NCBI RefSeq assembly: GCF_014193845.1
Contig: NZ_JACHZX010000003.1
Span: 806,001 to 870,000, forward strand
Reading direction: 5' to 3'
Origin: Sphingomonas sp. BK345
GTDB lineage: Bacteria; Pseudomonadota; Alphaproteobacteria; Sphingomonadales; Sphingomonadaceae
DNA: 64,000 bases
Position 1 is the first letter of the stretch; the number at the start of each line of letters is the position of its first letter. The position numbers were made by a program, and so were the translations under genes. Positions 8,318-16,003 of the stretch are shown here, piece by piece. The notes beneath the pieces are model-generated. The model made no database searches. It was not told where the DNA came from and was given only the letters and a program-made list of their open reading frames with translations.

Positions 8318-9319
8318 ATGAAGCCCGTCATCTTCGGCCTGTCCGGCCTCGAGCTCAGCGCGTCCGAGCGCGACTTCTTCCGCGCCGCGCGCCCCGCGGG
8401 CTATATCCTGTTCAAGCGCAACGTGGCGGATCGTGCCCAGCTGCGCGCGCTGACCGACTCGCTGCGCGCGCTCGAGGGGCGCGACGACGTGCCGATCCTG
8501 GTCGATCAGGAGGGCGGGCGCGTGGCGCGGCTGGGGCCGCCCGAGTGGCCCGCTTTTCCCGCCGGCCCCGCGTTCGACCGGCTGTACGATCTCGCCCCGA
8601 TCTCCGCGATCGAGGCGGCACGCGCCAACGCGCACGCGTTGGGGCTGATGCTCGCCGAGGTGGGGATCACGGTCGATTGCCATCCGATTGTCGACGTGGC
8701 GCGCCCCGACACGACCGAGGCGATCGCGTCGCGCGCCTTCGGGGGCGAGCCGATGCGAGTCGCCGCCATGGGACGGGCCACGCTGGAGGGGCTGGCCGCG
8801 GGCGGCGTCGTCGGCGTGGTCAAGCACATGCCGGGGCACGGCCGCGCGCTGCTCGACACGCACTACCACCTGCCGACCGTCACCGCCTCGGCCGAGGAAC
8901 TGGAGGACGATCTCGCCCCCTTCCGCGCGCTGGCGCACGCGCCGATGGGGATGACGAGCCATATCGTCTTCGAGGCCTGGGATCGCGAGCGGCCGGCGAC
9001 GCTGTCGCCGGTGGTGATCGAGCAGGTGATCCGCGGGCGGATCGGCTTCGACGGGCTGCTGATGACCGACGACATCGACATGAAGGCGCTCTCGGGCACC
9101 GCGGGCGAGAAAGCGGCAGGCGCGATCGCGGCGGGCTGCGACCTGGTGCTCGACTGCTGGGCGCGCATGCCCGAGATGGAGGAGATCGTCGCGCGGCTCG
9201 ACGACATCGCGCCGGTGTCGCTGGCGCGGCTGGAGCGCGCGATGGCGACGCTGACCCCACCCGCGGGCGACATGGCGGCGCTGCTCGACACGCGCGACCG
9301 GTTGCTGGCGCTGGTGTAG
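8318..9319 (+). CDS. nagZ: Beta-N-acetylhexosaminidase (muropeptide recycling)
   Basis: This 333-residue cytosolic GH3 enzyme removes N-acetylglucosamine from anhydro-muropeptides during cell-wall recycling. Diagnostic motifs are VDQEGGRVARLG, the GH3 signature KHMPGHGRALLDTHYHLP with its catalytic His, and the nucleophile Asp in LLMTDDIDMKAL. There is no signal peptide, as expected. The ATG at 8318 opens MKPVIFGLSGLELS, the normal start. It leads the cluster nagZ-scpA-scpB-tatABC, an arrangement usual in sphingomonads. Confidence 0.95.
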   Translation: MKPVIFGLSGLELSASERDFFRAARPAGYILFKRNVADRAQLRALTDSLRALEGRDDVPILVDQEGGRVARLGPPEWPAFPAGPAFDRLYDLAPISAIEAARANAHALGLMLAEVGITVDCHPIVDVARPDTTEAIASRAFGGEPMRVAAMGRATLEGLAAGGVVGVVKHMPGHGRALLDTHYHLPTVTASAEELEDDLAPFRALAHAPMGMTSHIVFEAWDRERPATLSPVVIEQVIRGRIGFDGLLMTDDIDMKALSGTAGEKAAGAIAAGCDLVLDCWARMPEMEEIVARLDDIAPVSLARLERAMATLTPPAGDMAALLDTRDRLLALV

Positions 9320-9351
9320 GCTTCGGCGGGGGGCTGAGCCGCTCGATGCGG

Positions 9352-9443
9352 CTGTTCCCCGGCGAAAGCCGGGGTCCAGTTGGGAAGGCCGTCGTGGGTC
9401 TCACCATCGTCCCCAACTGGGCTCCGGCTTCCGCCGGGGAACA
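9352..9443. repeat. Paired palindromic repeat (BIME-like), family C
   Basis: The left palindrome (9352-9385) contains TTCCCCGGCGAAAGCCGGGG and the right one (9410-9443) contains CCGGCTTCCGCCGGGGAA, inverted. This TTCCCCGGCG variant has the same two-arm layout as the other repeats. It lies between nagZ and scpA. Confidence 0.75.
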
Positions 9444-9538
9444 GGAGTGTGGCCCCTCTAGCCCCGGTCCGAGTGACGTGCCACGGTATGGCGCATGTGC
9501 CGCGTCAGCACCTTGCCCTCTCGCGTCGGCCGCACCCG

Positions 9539-10273
9539 GTGAGCGACGCGCCCGAGCAGCTGACGCTCGATCTCGAGGGCTGGGAAGGTCCGCTCGACCT
9601 GCTGCTGTCGCTCGCGCGCGCGCAGAAGGTGGACCTGCGCGAGATCTCGATCCTCGCGCTCGTCGAGCAGTATCTGCGCTACGTCGAGCGCGCGCGCGTG
9701 CTCCAGCTCGAGCTCGCCGCCGACTATCTCGTGATGGCGGCGTGGCTGGCCTATCTCAAATCGGCGCTGCTGCTGCCGCGCGACCCCGAGGTGGAGCCCG
9801 ACGCCGACGAGCTGGCGATGCGGCTGCAGCTGCGGCTCGAGCGGCTCGACGCGATGCGCGACGCCGGCGCGCGGCTGATGGCGCGCGACCGGCTGGGGCG
9901 CGACGTGTTCCGTCGCGCGGCACCCGAAGGATTGCGGGTGGTGCGCAAGGCGCAGTGGACCGCCGATCTGTACGAGCTGATGACCGCATACGGCCGCGTT
10001 TCGGCGCGCTCGCGCCCGGTCATGCACGTCGTCCACGACCGCGAGGTGATGACGCTGGAGGCGGCGATCGCGCGAGTCGCGGCGCTGGTCGGCAGCGCGA
10101 TCGACTGGCGCGCGATCGAGGCCTTCCTGCCCGAGCAGGCGAGCATCGCGCTGCGCCGCTCGGCGCTGGCGTCGAGCTTCCTCGCCGCGCTGGAGCTGGC
10201 GCGGCAGGGGCGGGTCGAGCTGCGGCAGGAGGCGCCGTTCGCGCCGCTCTACCTGCGGCGGCCGGCGGCGTGA
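9539..10273 (+). CDS. scpA: Segregation and condensation protein A
   Basis: ScpA is the kleisin subunit of the SMC-ScpAB condensin that organises and segregates the chromosome. The N-terminal kleisin motif is clear (LTLDLEGWEGPLDLLLSLARAQKVDLREISILALVEQYL), followed by LAADYLVMAAWLAYLKSALLLP and a C-terminal winged-helix region. I place the start at the GTG at 9539 because the family begins only a few residues before LTLDLEGWEGP; an in-frame ATG at 9488 would add 17 residues. The stop overlaps the scpB start by 4 nt (GTGA), indicating translational coupling. Confidence 0.93.
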   Translation: MSDAPEQLTLDLEGWEGPLDLLLSLARAQKVDLREISILALVEQYLRYVERARVLQLELAADYLVMAAWLAYLKSALLLPRDPEVEPDADELAMRLQLRLERLDAMRDAGARLMARDRLGRDVFRRAAPEGLRVVRKAQWTADLYELMTAYGRVSARSRPVMHVVHDREVMTLEAAIARVAALVGSAIDWRAIEAFLPEQASIALRRSALASSFLAALELARQGRVELRQEAPFAPLYLRRPAA

Positions 10274-10851
10274 GCGCGGCGATCGAGCGCGCGGTCGAGG
10301 CGGTGCTGTTCGCCAGCGCCGAGCCGCTGTCGATCGACTCGCTGCGCGCCTATGTCGGCGACGGTGACGGCAGCAGCGACCTGCGCGCCGCGCTCGCCGC
10401 GGTGGCGGCGCGCTACCGCGGCGGCGGGGTCGAGCTGGTCGAGCGCGGCGGGCGCTGGCATTTCCAGACCGCGCCCGATCTCGCCCACCTGCTGCGGCGC
10501 GATCGCGAGGAGGTGCGCCGGCTCAGCCGCGCCGGGATCGAGACGCTCGCGATCATCGCCTATCACGAGCCGGTCAGCCGCGCCGAGATCGAGGCGATCC
10601 GCGGCGTCCAGGTCGCCAAGGGGACGCTCGACGTGCTGATGGAGGCGGGCTGGGTGCGCCCCGCCGGGCGGCGCGAGGTGCCGGGGCGCCCGCTCACCTA
10701 TGCGACCACCCCCGAGTTCCTGTCCCATTTCGGGTTGGCGAGCCGGCGCGACCTGCCCGGGCTCGACGATCTGCGCGCCGCCGGGCTGCTCGATCCGGTC
10801 GATCTCGCCTTCGAGCAACTCGCGGTGGAAAAAGACGCCGACGACGACTAG
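10270..10851 (+). CDS. scpB: Segregation and condensation protein B
   Basis: This 193-residue partner of ScpA has two winged-helix domains that bind the ScpA linker. Family motifs are IERAVEAVLFASAEPLSIDSL, LSRAGIETLAIIAYHEPVSRAEIEAIRGV and GRREVPGRPLTYATTPEFLSHFGL. The GTG start at 10270 overlaps the scpA stop. An acidic tail (EKDADDD) ends the protein. Confidence 0.95.
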   Translation: MSAAIERAVEAVLFASAEPLSIDSLRAYVGDGDGSSDLRAALAAVAARYRGGGVELVERGGRWHFQTAPDLAHLLRRDREEVRRLSRAGIETLAIIAYHEPVSRAEIEAIRGVQVAKGTLDVLMEAGWVRPAGRREVPGRPLTYATTPEFLSHFGLASRRDLPGLDDLRAAGLLDPVDLAFEQLAVEKDADDD

Positions 10852-10877
10852 ATGACACGTAATTAGGAGATTCCGTG

Positions 10878-11117
10878 ATGGGCAGCTTCAGTCTTCCGCA
10901 TATCCTCATCCTCGCGATCGTCGCGGTCCTGCTGCTCGGTGGCGGGCGCTTCTCGAACCTGATGGGGGACGTCGCCAAGGGCGTGAAGAACTTCAAGAAG
11001 GGCATGGCCGAGGAGGACGCCGAGGATCGTGCGCCCAAGCCGCGCATCGAGGCGCAGTCGAGCGCCGAGCCTGCGTTCGATCGCGACGCCGACCGAGTCC
11101 GCGAGGAGCGGCGCTGA
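10878..11117 (+). CDS. tatA: Sec-independent protein translocase protein TatA
   Basis: This 79-residue TatA has the single N-terminal membrane helix ([41 protein letters not shown]) followed by the amphipathic helix and a charged tail. TatA oligomers form the pore that moves folded twin-arginine substrates across the inner membrane. A Shine-Dalgarno AGGAG precedes adjacent GTG (10875) and ATG (10878) codons; I take the ATG. It starts 26 nt after scpB and begins the tatABC operon. Confidence 0.95.
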   Translation: MGSFSLPHILILAIVAVLLLGGGRFSNLMGDVAKGVKNFKKGMAEEDAEDRAPKPRIEAQSSAEPAFDRDADRVREERR

Positions 11118-11143
11118 TCCCTCGCATCCGGCCGGCACGCTGA

Positions 11144-11578
11144 ATGTTCAACATCGATTCGTCCGAGTTCCTGCTGGTCGCGCTGGTCGCGCTGGTGGTG
11201 ATCGGCCCCAAGGACCTGCCCAAGGCGATGCGGGTGGTCGGCTATTGGGTCGGCCGCGCGCGCGCGGTCGGGCGCCAGTTCCGCGCCGGCTTCGACGAGA
11301 TGGTGCGCGAGGCCGAGCTGGAGGAGATGGAGAAGAAGTGGAAGGCGGAGAACGAGCGGATCATGCGTGAGCACCCGATGATCCCGCCGCCCCCACCCGA
11401 GCCAGCGTCCGGCGAGCACGCGCCCGCGCAGATCGAGCACGCGCCCTCTGACGCGTCGCTGGCGCCGTCGTACGATCACGCGCAGGACGATCACCCGCCG
11501 GTGATGGTGGAGCAGCCGCGCGTCGTGCCGGGCGGGCCGCACGAGGCTCCGGCGGCCGACAGCAAGGCGCCGTCGTGA
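11144..11578 (+). CDS. tatB: Sec-independent protein translocase protein TatB
   Basis: This 144-residue protein starts MFNIDSSEFLLVALVALVVIGPKDLPKAMRVVGYWVGRAR, the TatB form of the TatA/B helix with the conserved GPK-LP. A long charged coiled region (VREAELEEMEKKWKAENERI) and a low-complexity proline/histidine tail follow. TatB and TatC form the signal-peptide receptor. It overlaps the tatC start by 4 nt. Confidence 0.95.
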   Translation: MFNIDSSEFLLVALVALVVIGPKDLPKAMRVVGYWVGRARAVGRQFRAGFDEMVREAELEEMEKKWKAENERIMREHPMIPPPPPEPASGEHAPAQIEHAPSDASLAPSYDHAQDDHPPVMVEQPRVVPGGPHEAPAADSKAPS

Positions 11579-12354
11579 GCGAGGTCGTGGACGAGCTGGA
11601 AGATAGCCGCGCGCCGCTGCTCGACCATCTGCTCGAGCTGCGCCGCCGCCTCCTCTACTGCATCGCCGCGGTGGTGCTGTCGTTCGGCGTCTGCTGGTAT
11701 TTCGCCGAGGATATCTTCGCCTTTCTTGTCCAGCCGCTGCTGAGCGCGGGGCAGAAGACGCTGATCTACACCCAGCTGTTCGAGGCGTTCTTCGTTCAGG
11801 TGAAGGTCGCCTTCTTCGCCGCGATGATGATCTCCTTCCCGGTGATCGCGATGCAGCTGTGGCAGTTCGTCGCGCCCGGCCTGTACCGCAAGGAGAAGCG
11901 TGCGCTGCTGCCCTTCCTGCTGGCGACGCCGCTGCTGTTCCTGCTGGGCGCGTCGATGGCCTATTACGTCGCCATCCCGATGGCACTGCACTTCCTGCTC
12001 GGCTTCTCCGGCACGGTCGGCGGCGTGCACCAGCAGGCACTGCCGGCGATGGGCTATTACCTCAGCTTCGTCATGCAGTTCCTGTTCGGCTTCGGCGCGG
12101 CCTTCCTGCTGCCGGTATTGCTGATGCTGCTGGAGCGGGCCGGGATCGTCACCCGCAAGCAGCTGATCGGTGCGCGGCGCTACGCGATCGTCGGCGCCTT
12201 CGCCATCGCCGCGGTGCTGACCCCGCCCGATGTCGGCTCGCAGCTGCTGCTCGCGATCCCGCTCGTCATCCTCTACGAGCTGGCGATCGTCGGCATCTGG
12301 TTCACCGAGCGAAAGCGCGCGCGTGAGACGGCGGCCGCGCTCGAGGCGGAGTAG
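11575..12354 (+). CDS. tatC: Sec-independent protein translocase protein TatC
   Basis: This 259-residue inner-membrane protein has the six-helix TatC topology and the conserved N-terminal motif RAPLLDHLLELRRRLLYCIAAVVLSF. FQFV-like and glycine/proline-rich loops (LWQFVAPGLYRKEKR, AAVLTPPDVGSQLLLAIPLVILYE) are present. It binds twin-arginine signals together with TatB. Likely substrates within this window are the MsrB at 53967 and the L,D-transpeptidase at 4735. It starts within the end of tatB. The approximately 210 nt after its stop hold remnants of CCTCCCCTGC-type repeats and no gene. Confidence 0.96.
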   Translation: MSEVVDELEDSRAPLLDHLLELRRRLLYCIAAVVLSFGVCWYFAEDIFAFLVQPLLSAGQKTLIYTQLFEAFFVQVKVAFFAAMMISFPVIAMQLWQFVAPGLYRKEKRALLPFLLATPLLFLLGASMAYYVAIPMALHFLLGFSGTVGGVHQQALPAMGYYLSFVMQFLFGFGAAFLLPVLLMLLERAGIVTRKQLIGARRYAIVGAFAIAAVLTPPDVGSQLLLAIPLVILYELAIVGIWFTERKRARETAAALEAE

Positions 12355-12566
12355 GGCGGTCTAAAAGCCTCCCCTGCAAGGAGTAGTCGCGGCGCGTAGC
12401 GCCGACGGAGGGATGTCGCGGGTGGTGAGTTCACTGACCCTGACGGGCCGGGTCACCCCTCCGTCAGGTCCGTGGCCTGCCACCTCGCCTCCCATGGAAG
12501 GAAGAGGCACGAGCATCGCCGCCGCACCATGCCGCCCCGCGACTGCACCCTACGCCACCCCATAGC

Positions 12567-12596
12567 AAAAGGCGGGCCGCGTCGCCGCGACCCGCC
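12567..12596 (-). terminator. Rho-independent terminator of the entericidin-like gene
   Basis: On the minus strand, a GGCGGGTCGCG / CGCGGCCCGCC hairpin (12571-12596, two internal mismatches, 4-nt loop) is followed by TTTT (12570-12567). It sits 27 nt after the entericidin-like stop codon. Confidence 0.75.
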
Positions 12597-12622
12597 TCCC
12601 GTGCGACCCCGAAGGGATCCCG

Positions 12623-12757
12623 TTACTTCGACTTATCCGCCGCGGTGCTGACCGCGTCGCCGGCGGACGAGACGTCCTTGCCGACGCCACCGACCGTGTT
12701 GCACGCCGCCACCAGCATCACACCGGCCAGTGCCGCGACCGTCATCACCTTACGCAT
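12623..12757 (-). CDS. Entericidin-like small lipoprotein
   Basis: This 44-residue lipoprotein has a lipobox ending LVAAC (Cys19) followed by NTVGGVGKDVSSAGDAVSTAAD, the signature of the entericidin A/B (EcnAB) family. In enterobacteria these stress- or stationary-phase-induced membrane lipoproteins act as an antidote/toxin pair; in alphaproteobacteria they usually occur singly. A strong AGGAGG lies 8 nt before the ATG at 12757. A weak EcfG-like promoter (12787-12811) and a clear EcfG promoter further upstream (12962-12986) suggest stress control, and the gene lies just beyond the small RNA. A terminator follows. Confidence 0.88.
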   Translation of the reverse strand: MRKVMTVAALAGVMLVAACNTVGGVGKDVSSAGDAVSTAADKSK

Positions 12758-12786
12758 CGAACCGCCTCCTAGAAGATCATGCCAAC

Positions 12787-12811
12787 AATGCGCGGCCGCC
12801 ACGATCGTTCC
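12787..12811 (-). promoter_or_regulatory. Weak EcfG-like promoter before the entericidin-like gene
   Basis: The minus strand reads GGAAC (12811-12807), 16 nt, then CATT (12790-12787), one mismatch from the -10 consensus CGTT. Transcription would start about 20-25 nt before the ATG. The mismatched G is normally well conserved, so this is only a candidate. Confidence 0.3.
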
Positions 12812-12857
12812 GCCGCTGCAATAGCTTGCGGGCGAGATCGGCGATGTCGGTGAGACG

Positions 12858-12955
12858 ATAAAGGCCCGGAAGCGTCACCGGGGGGGGAGGGGTGGACGCT
12901 TCCGGGCCTATGTCGCGGACAGCGAGAGCGGGGGGGCATAAGGTCGCTGTCCGAT
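12858..12955 (-). ncRNA. Predicted stress-induced small RNA with two C-rich loop hairpins
   Basis: Immediately downstream of a consensus EcfG promoter, the minus strand encodes about 98 nt made almost entirely of two hairpins. Hairpin 1 pairs 12944-12953 with 12916-12925 (10 bp, CGGACAGCGA/TCGCTGTCCG) with an 18-nt loop containing seven consecutive C. Hairpin 2 pairs 12895-12909 with 12862-12876 (15 bp, GGCCCGGAAGCGTC core) with an 18-nt loop containing CCCCTCCCCCCCC, and is followed by TTTATC, so it doubles as a terminator. No convincing reading frame is present. C-rich loops are known in several alphaproteobacterial sRNA families that pair with Shine-Dalgarno regions. I cannot name this RNA; homology to the sphingomonad sRNA SuhB would need checking. 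Confidence 0.75.
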
Positions 12956-12961
12956 CTGCTC

Positions 12962-12986
12962 AACGGACCTTCCCTTGAACGGTTCC
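12962..12986 (-). promoter_or_regulatory. Consensus EcfG (general stress sigma factor) promoter
   Basis: The minus strand has GGAAC (12986-12982), a 16-nt spacer, then CGTT (12965-12962), matching the alphaproteobacterial general stress promoter GGAAC-N16/17-CGTT exactly. A start about 7 nt downstream falls at the foot of the first hairpin of the small RNA. It points away from the kinase gene, whose stop codon lies at 13029. Confidence 0.8.
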
Positions 12987-13028
12987 GCTGCCTCGGCATT
13001 ATTTTCCAAAGCGATGCGGATCGCGGAT

Positions 13029-14639
13029 TCACTCGCTGCCGGTCACCGCCACCGCAATCTCATAGGCACCTGAAAGCGGGTCGTGCTGCAGCGACGAGCG
13101 CAGCTGGCGGGTCAGCCCCTCGATCACGCGGCCGTAGCGGTGGCCGAGCCCGTCGCGCAGGATGTCGCTGTCGACGAGTGCGCGCGAGGAAAGCCGCAGC
13201 ATCGCCTTCTCCGCCGTGCCCGCGACGGGCTTGAGCGAGATGCGCAACTGCGCCTCGGGCGCGCAGGTCATCGCCAATTCTACCAACTCGGTGACGAGGA
13301 AGGCGACGGCCACTGCCACGTCCTGTGTGACGTAGAAGGGGTCGATGTCGAGCACGATGCCGATCCGCGTGCCCTCGGGCGCTGTGGCGCGGATGCTCGA
13401 GGCCAGCTCACCCAACACCGAGCGCAGCCCGACCCCGCGATTCTCCTCCATCTCGGCGAAGTGATACCGGTGGACCACCGCGAGCGCGTCGACGCGGCGC
13501 TGGATCGAGGCATAGGCCTGGGTCGCCTCCGCGCTGCGCGCGCCGCGCGCGTGGAAGTTGATCAGGCTCGAGATCACCTGGAGGTTGTTCTTGACGCGAT
13601 GGTGCACCTCGCGCGTCAGCTTGGTCTGGCGCACCAACCCCTCGGCGAGGCCGGCCTCGTGCAGCGCCACGGTGCGGCTGAGCGCGCGGAACGTGTCGCC
13701 GAGGTCGCGGATCTCCTGCGCCGGCAGCGCGCGCAGCATCGCGGGGTCGGGCTGGTCGCCGGGCGCGTAGGCGGCGATGCTGCCGCGCAGGGCGCGCAGC
13801 GGCGCGATCAGCAGGCGATCGACCACGAACCAGCTGATCGCCGCGGCCAGCGCCCACATCAGCAGCGGCAGCGCCAGCGCGATCAGCAGCGGCGAGCTGA
13901 TCGGTGCGCTGCGCACCTGCATCTCCAGCGCCAGCCCGGCGACGGCGAGATCGTTGCGCGCCGCCTCGCGCCGCTCGAACGCGCTCTCGCGCTTCAGCGG
14001 GTCGAGTTCCAGCCGCTGGTTGCCGAGTGTCAGCGTCGAGCCATAGTCGAGCGCAAAGCCGCTGGGCCGGCTGAGTTGCTGGAGGAAGGCGGCAGGAAAA
14101 TAGGCGGCCGCGCTGATCCCATTGGCACGGCCAGCGATGCGCAGCATCAGCCCACGCCGACCGCCCGCCGCACCGTCGATCAGCCGCGCACTGACCACCG
14201 CCGGATCGGACTGGCGCGCGAAGGCGGCGGCGCCGGGGAAGGGCTCGCCGCAGATCGGCCGGCCGAGGCGATCGAGGATGACGAAGCCGGTGCCCGCCGC
14301 CGACTGTTGCGCGAACACGCCCTGTGCGCGTGCGCAGCTCGGCGCGTCGCCGCGATCGGCGGTGAGCGCGTCGACCGCGACGCGCAGCGCGGTCATGTCG
14401 CCGACTAGCTCGATGGCGATCGCGCGGCTCGACTCAGCCGCCGCGACGCGCAGGTGCGAGCGCAGCTCGGTGTCGGCGATCTGGGTGACGCGCAGCGTGG
14501 CGAAGATCGCGATCAGTGCCAGCGGCAGGAGCGCGATGCTGAGAATCAGGAAAAGCTTGGCGCCCGTCGGCCAACGACCGACGAGCTCGCCCCGCCCCGC
14601 GGGCGGGCGCGGGACGTCAGCGGCTTCGGTCGCCGCCAC
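13029..14639 (-). CDS. PhyP-like membrane sensor histidine kinase homologue with degenerate ATPase domain
   Basis: This 536-residue protein has an N-terminal membrane helix (LFLILSIALLPLALIAIFATL), a periplasmic domain of about 220 residues, a second helix, a HAMP-like linker (APLRALRGSIAAY) and a HisKA_2 dimerisation box with the phospho-acceptor region REVHHRVKNNLQVISSLINFHARGA. The ATP-binding domain is eroded: the N-box reads ELVELAMTC where ELVTNALKH is usual, and no DxGxG box is visible. In Sphingomonas a similar protein, PhyP, acts as a PhyR phosphatase instead of a kinase. The gene starts with GTG 5 nt after nepR, so the two are co-transcribed. PhyP identity is inferred from position and degeneracy. 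Confidence 0.8.
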   Translation of the reverse strand: MAATEAADVPRPPAGRGELVGRWPTGAKLFLILSIALLPLALIAIFATLRVTQIADTELRSHLRVAAAESSRAIAIELVGDMTALRVAVDALTADRGDAPSCARAQGVFAQQSAAGTGFVILDRLGRPICGEPFPGAAAFARQSDPAVVSARLIDGAAGGRRGLMLRIAGRANGISAAAYFPAAFLQQLSRPSGFALDYGSTLTLGNQRLELDPLKRESAFERREAARNDLAVAGLALEMQVRSAPISSPLLIALALPLLMWALAAAISWFVVDRLLIAPLRALRGSIAAYAPGDQPDPAMLRALPAQEIRDLGDTFRALSRTVALHEAGLAEGLVRQTKLTREVHHRVKNNLQVISSLINFHARGARSAEATQAYASIQRRVDALAVVHRYHFAEMEENRGVGLRSVLGELASSIRATAPEGTRIGIVLDIDPFYVTQDVAVAVAFLVTELVELAMTCAPEAQLRISLKPVAGTAEKAMLRLSSRALVDSDILRDGLGHRYGRVIEGLTRQLRSSLQHDPLSGAYEIAVAVTGSE

Positions 14640-14644
14640 CTCGG

Positions 14645-14803
14645 TCAGTCAAGCTTGCCGAGCAGGGAAAGGAGATCGTCCGGCACGCTTTCCTCGACGG
14701 TCTTCTGATAGACGGAGCGCAACGCCGAACCCATGTCCCGATTCTTCGAGTGCGCGACGGTGCCCTTCTTCGGCTTCTCCGGCGCTTTCTTGTCCGACGT
14801 CAA
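14645..14803 (-). CDS. nepR: Anti-sigma factor NepR
   Basis: This 52-residue protein binds and silences the stress sigma factor EcfG and is itself captured by phosphorylated PhyR. The core motif GSALRSVYQKTVEESVPDDL (residues 25-44), continuing LSLLGKLD, is diagnostic of NepR. The start is a TTG at 14803, 6 nt after a GGGGGG Shine-Dalgarno; an in-frame TAA lies two codons upstream, so no longer start is possible. It heads an operon with the PhyP-like kinase homologue, not with ecfG, and has an EcfG-type promoter about 110 nt upstream, implying feedback. Confidence 0.92.
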   Translation of the reverse strand: MTSDKKAPEKPKKGTVAHSKNRDMGSALRSVYQKTVEESVPDDLLSLLGKLD

Positions 14804-14911
14804 CGCTTACCCCCCAAGACAACCCGGCCCCAGCGACCGCTGGGCGGGTCGAGCGGAACACGATGGAACATCCATATGCTGCTGGCACGGTTGGCCGCGC
14901 TCGGCGGATGA

Positions 14912-14936
14912 AACCAAATAGCCCCTCGATGGTTCC
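14912..14936 (-). promoter_or_regulatory. EcfG-type promoter of the nepR operon
   Basis: The minus strand carries GGAAC (14936-14932), 16 nt, then GGTT (14915-14912), one mismatch from GGAAC-N16-CGTT. It would give a leader of about 100 nt before the nepR TTG start and place NepR under its own sigma factor. Confidence 0.6.
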
Positions 14937-15061
14937 CCCGCCGTGCGACGAAAATCGCCGGCCGGGGGGAACTTATTGCCACGGTTGCGCACCGTCCACG
15001 ACCGGTATCACGACGCACGGCGGCGCCCACGCGCCATGCCGTGAGGGAGGGCTTTCTACAC

Positions 15062-15856
15062 ATGTCGCTCGGACAACAACTCGCGCCGCATCTTCCGTTC
15101 CTGCGCCGCTACGGCCGCGCGTTGACGGGGAGCCAGGCGCAGGGCGACCGCTACGTCCGCGCGACGCTGGAGGCGATCGTCGCCGCACCCGATCAGTTCC
15201 CGCGCGACGTCGACCCGCGGCTCGGTCTCTACCGCACCTTCCAGGCGATCTGGAACTCGGCCAATTTCGACGAGGTCGAGAGCAGCGAGCCGGCCGAGGA
15301 GCAGGAGGCGGTGGCCCGCGCGCGGCTCTCGCGCATGACGCCGCTGTCGCGCCAGGCGCTGCTGCTCACCGCGATGGAGGGCTTCACGCCCGAGGACGCG
15401 GCCTATCTGATCGAGGTCGAGCCGTCCGAGGTCGACTCGCTGGTGGCCGAGGCACTCGCCGAGATCGAGAAGCAGACCCGCGCGCGCGTGCTGATCATCG
15501 AGGACGAGCCGATCATCGCGATGGACATCGAGTCGATCGTGCGCGACCTCGGCCATGAGGTCACCGGCGTGGCGGTGACCCGCGACGAGGCGGTGGCGCT
15601 GGCGATGGAGGATCGCCCCGGCCTGGTGCTGGCCGACATCCAGCTCGCCGACGACAGCTCGGGCATCGACGCGGTGAAGGACATCCTCGCCGAGTTCAAC
15701 GTGCCGGTGATCTTCATCACTGCCTTCCCGGAGCGGCTGCTCACCGGCGAGCGGCCCGAGCCGACCTTCCTGATCACCAAGCCGTTCCAGCGCTCGACGG
15801 TGAAGGCGGCGATCAGCCAGGCGTTGTTCTTCGACGAGACCACCGTCCCGGCGTGA
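15062..15856 (+). CDS. phyR: General stress response regulator PhyR (anti-anti-sigma factor)
   Basis: This 264-residue cytosolic protein has the PhyR layout: an N-terminal sigma-factor-like domain (residues 1-135, MSLGQQLAPHLPFLRRYGRAL ... SRMTPLSRQALLLTAMEGFTPEDAAYLI) and a C-terminal receiver domain (residues about 142-262). The receiver has the acidic pocket IIEDEP, the phospho-acceptor D192 (LADIQLADDSS) and the conserved FITAFPERLL and KPF. When phosphorylated it sequesters NepR and frees EcfG. The ATG at 15062 follows a GGGAGGG about 15 nt upstream. It is divergent from nepR, with 258 nt between them. No perfect EcfG promoter is seen on its own strand. Confidence 0.96.
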   Translation: MSLGQQLAPHLPFLRRYGRALTGSQAQGDRYVRATLEAIVAAPDQFPRDVDPRLGLYRTFQAIWNSANFDEVESSEPAEEQEAVARARLSRMTPLSRQALLLTAMEGFTPEDAAYLIEVEPSEVDSLVAEALAEIEKQTRARVLIIEDEPIIAMDIESIVRDLGHEVTGVAVTRDEAVALAMEDRPGLVLADIQLADDSSGIDAVKDILAEFNVPVIFITAFPERLLTGERPEPTFLITKPFQRSTVKAAISQALFFDETTVPA

Positions 15857-15905
15857 GCGTGGGGCGAGAGGTTTCGTCCTCTTGCTGGCGTCTCCCCATT
15901 CACCA

Positions 15906-16003
15906 CCGTCATCCCTGCGAAGGCAGGGATCCAGACGCGCTGTCGTGGCGATTTCGTCGCTGACGTCAGCGCGTCTGGATTCCCGCCTTTGCGGGAATGA
16001 CGG
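15906..16003. repeat. Paired palindromic repeat (BIME-like), family A
   Basis: The left palindrome (15906-15942) and the right one (15967-16003) are inverted copies, including the flanking GATCCAGACGCGCTG extension. This is the best preserved pair in the window, about 35 nt per arm. It lies between phyR and the small membrane protein gene; the rest of that 319-nt gap shows no gene. Confidence 0.85.

Noticed and set aside
12769-13032. An 87-codon minus-strand frame over the small RNA
   Set aside because: It crosses both hairpins and the EcfG promoter, has a composition unlike its neighbours (Pro/Ser/Arg-rich), and starts inside the kinase gene end.
14855-14890. Two GGAAC sequences on the plus strand before phyR
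   Set aside because: Neither has CGTT at 16-17 nt, and a third GGAAC at 14968 also lacks a -10 box at proper spacing.
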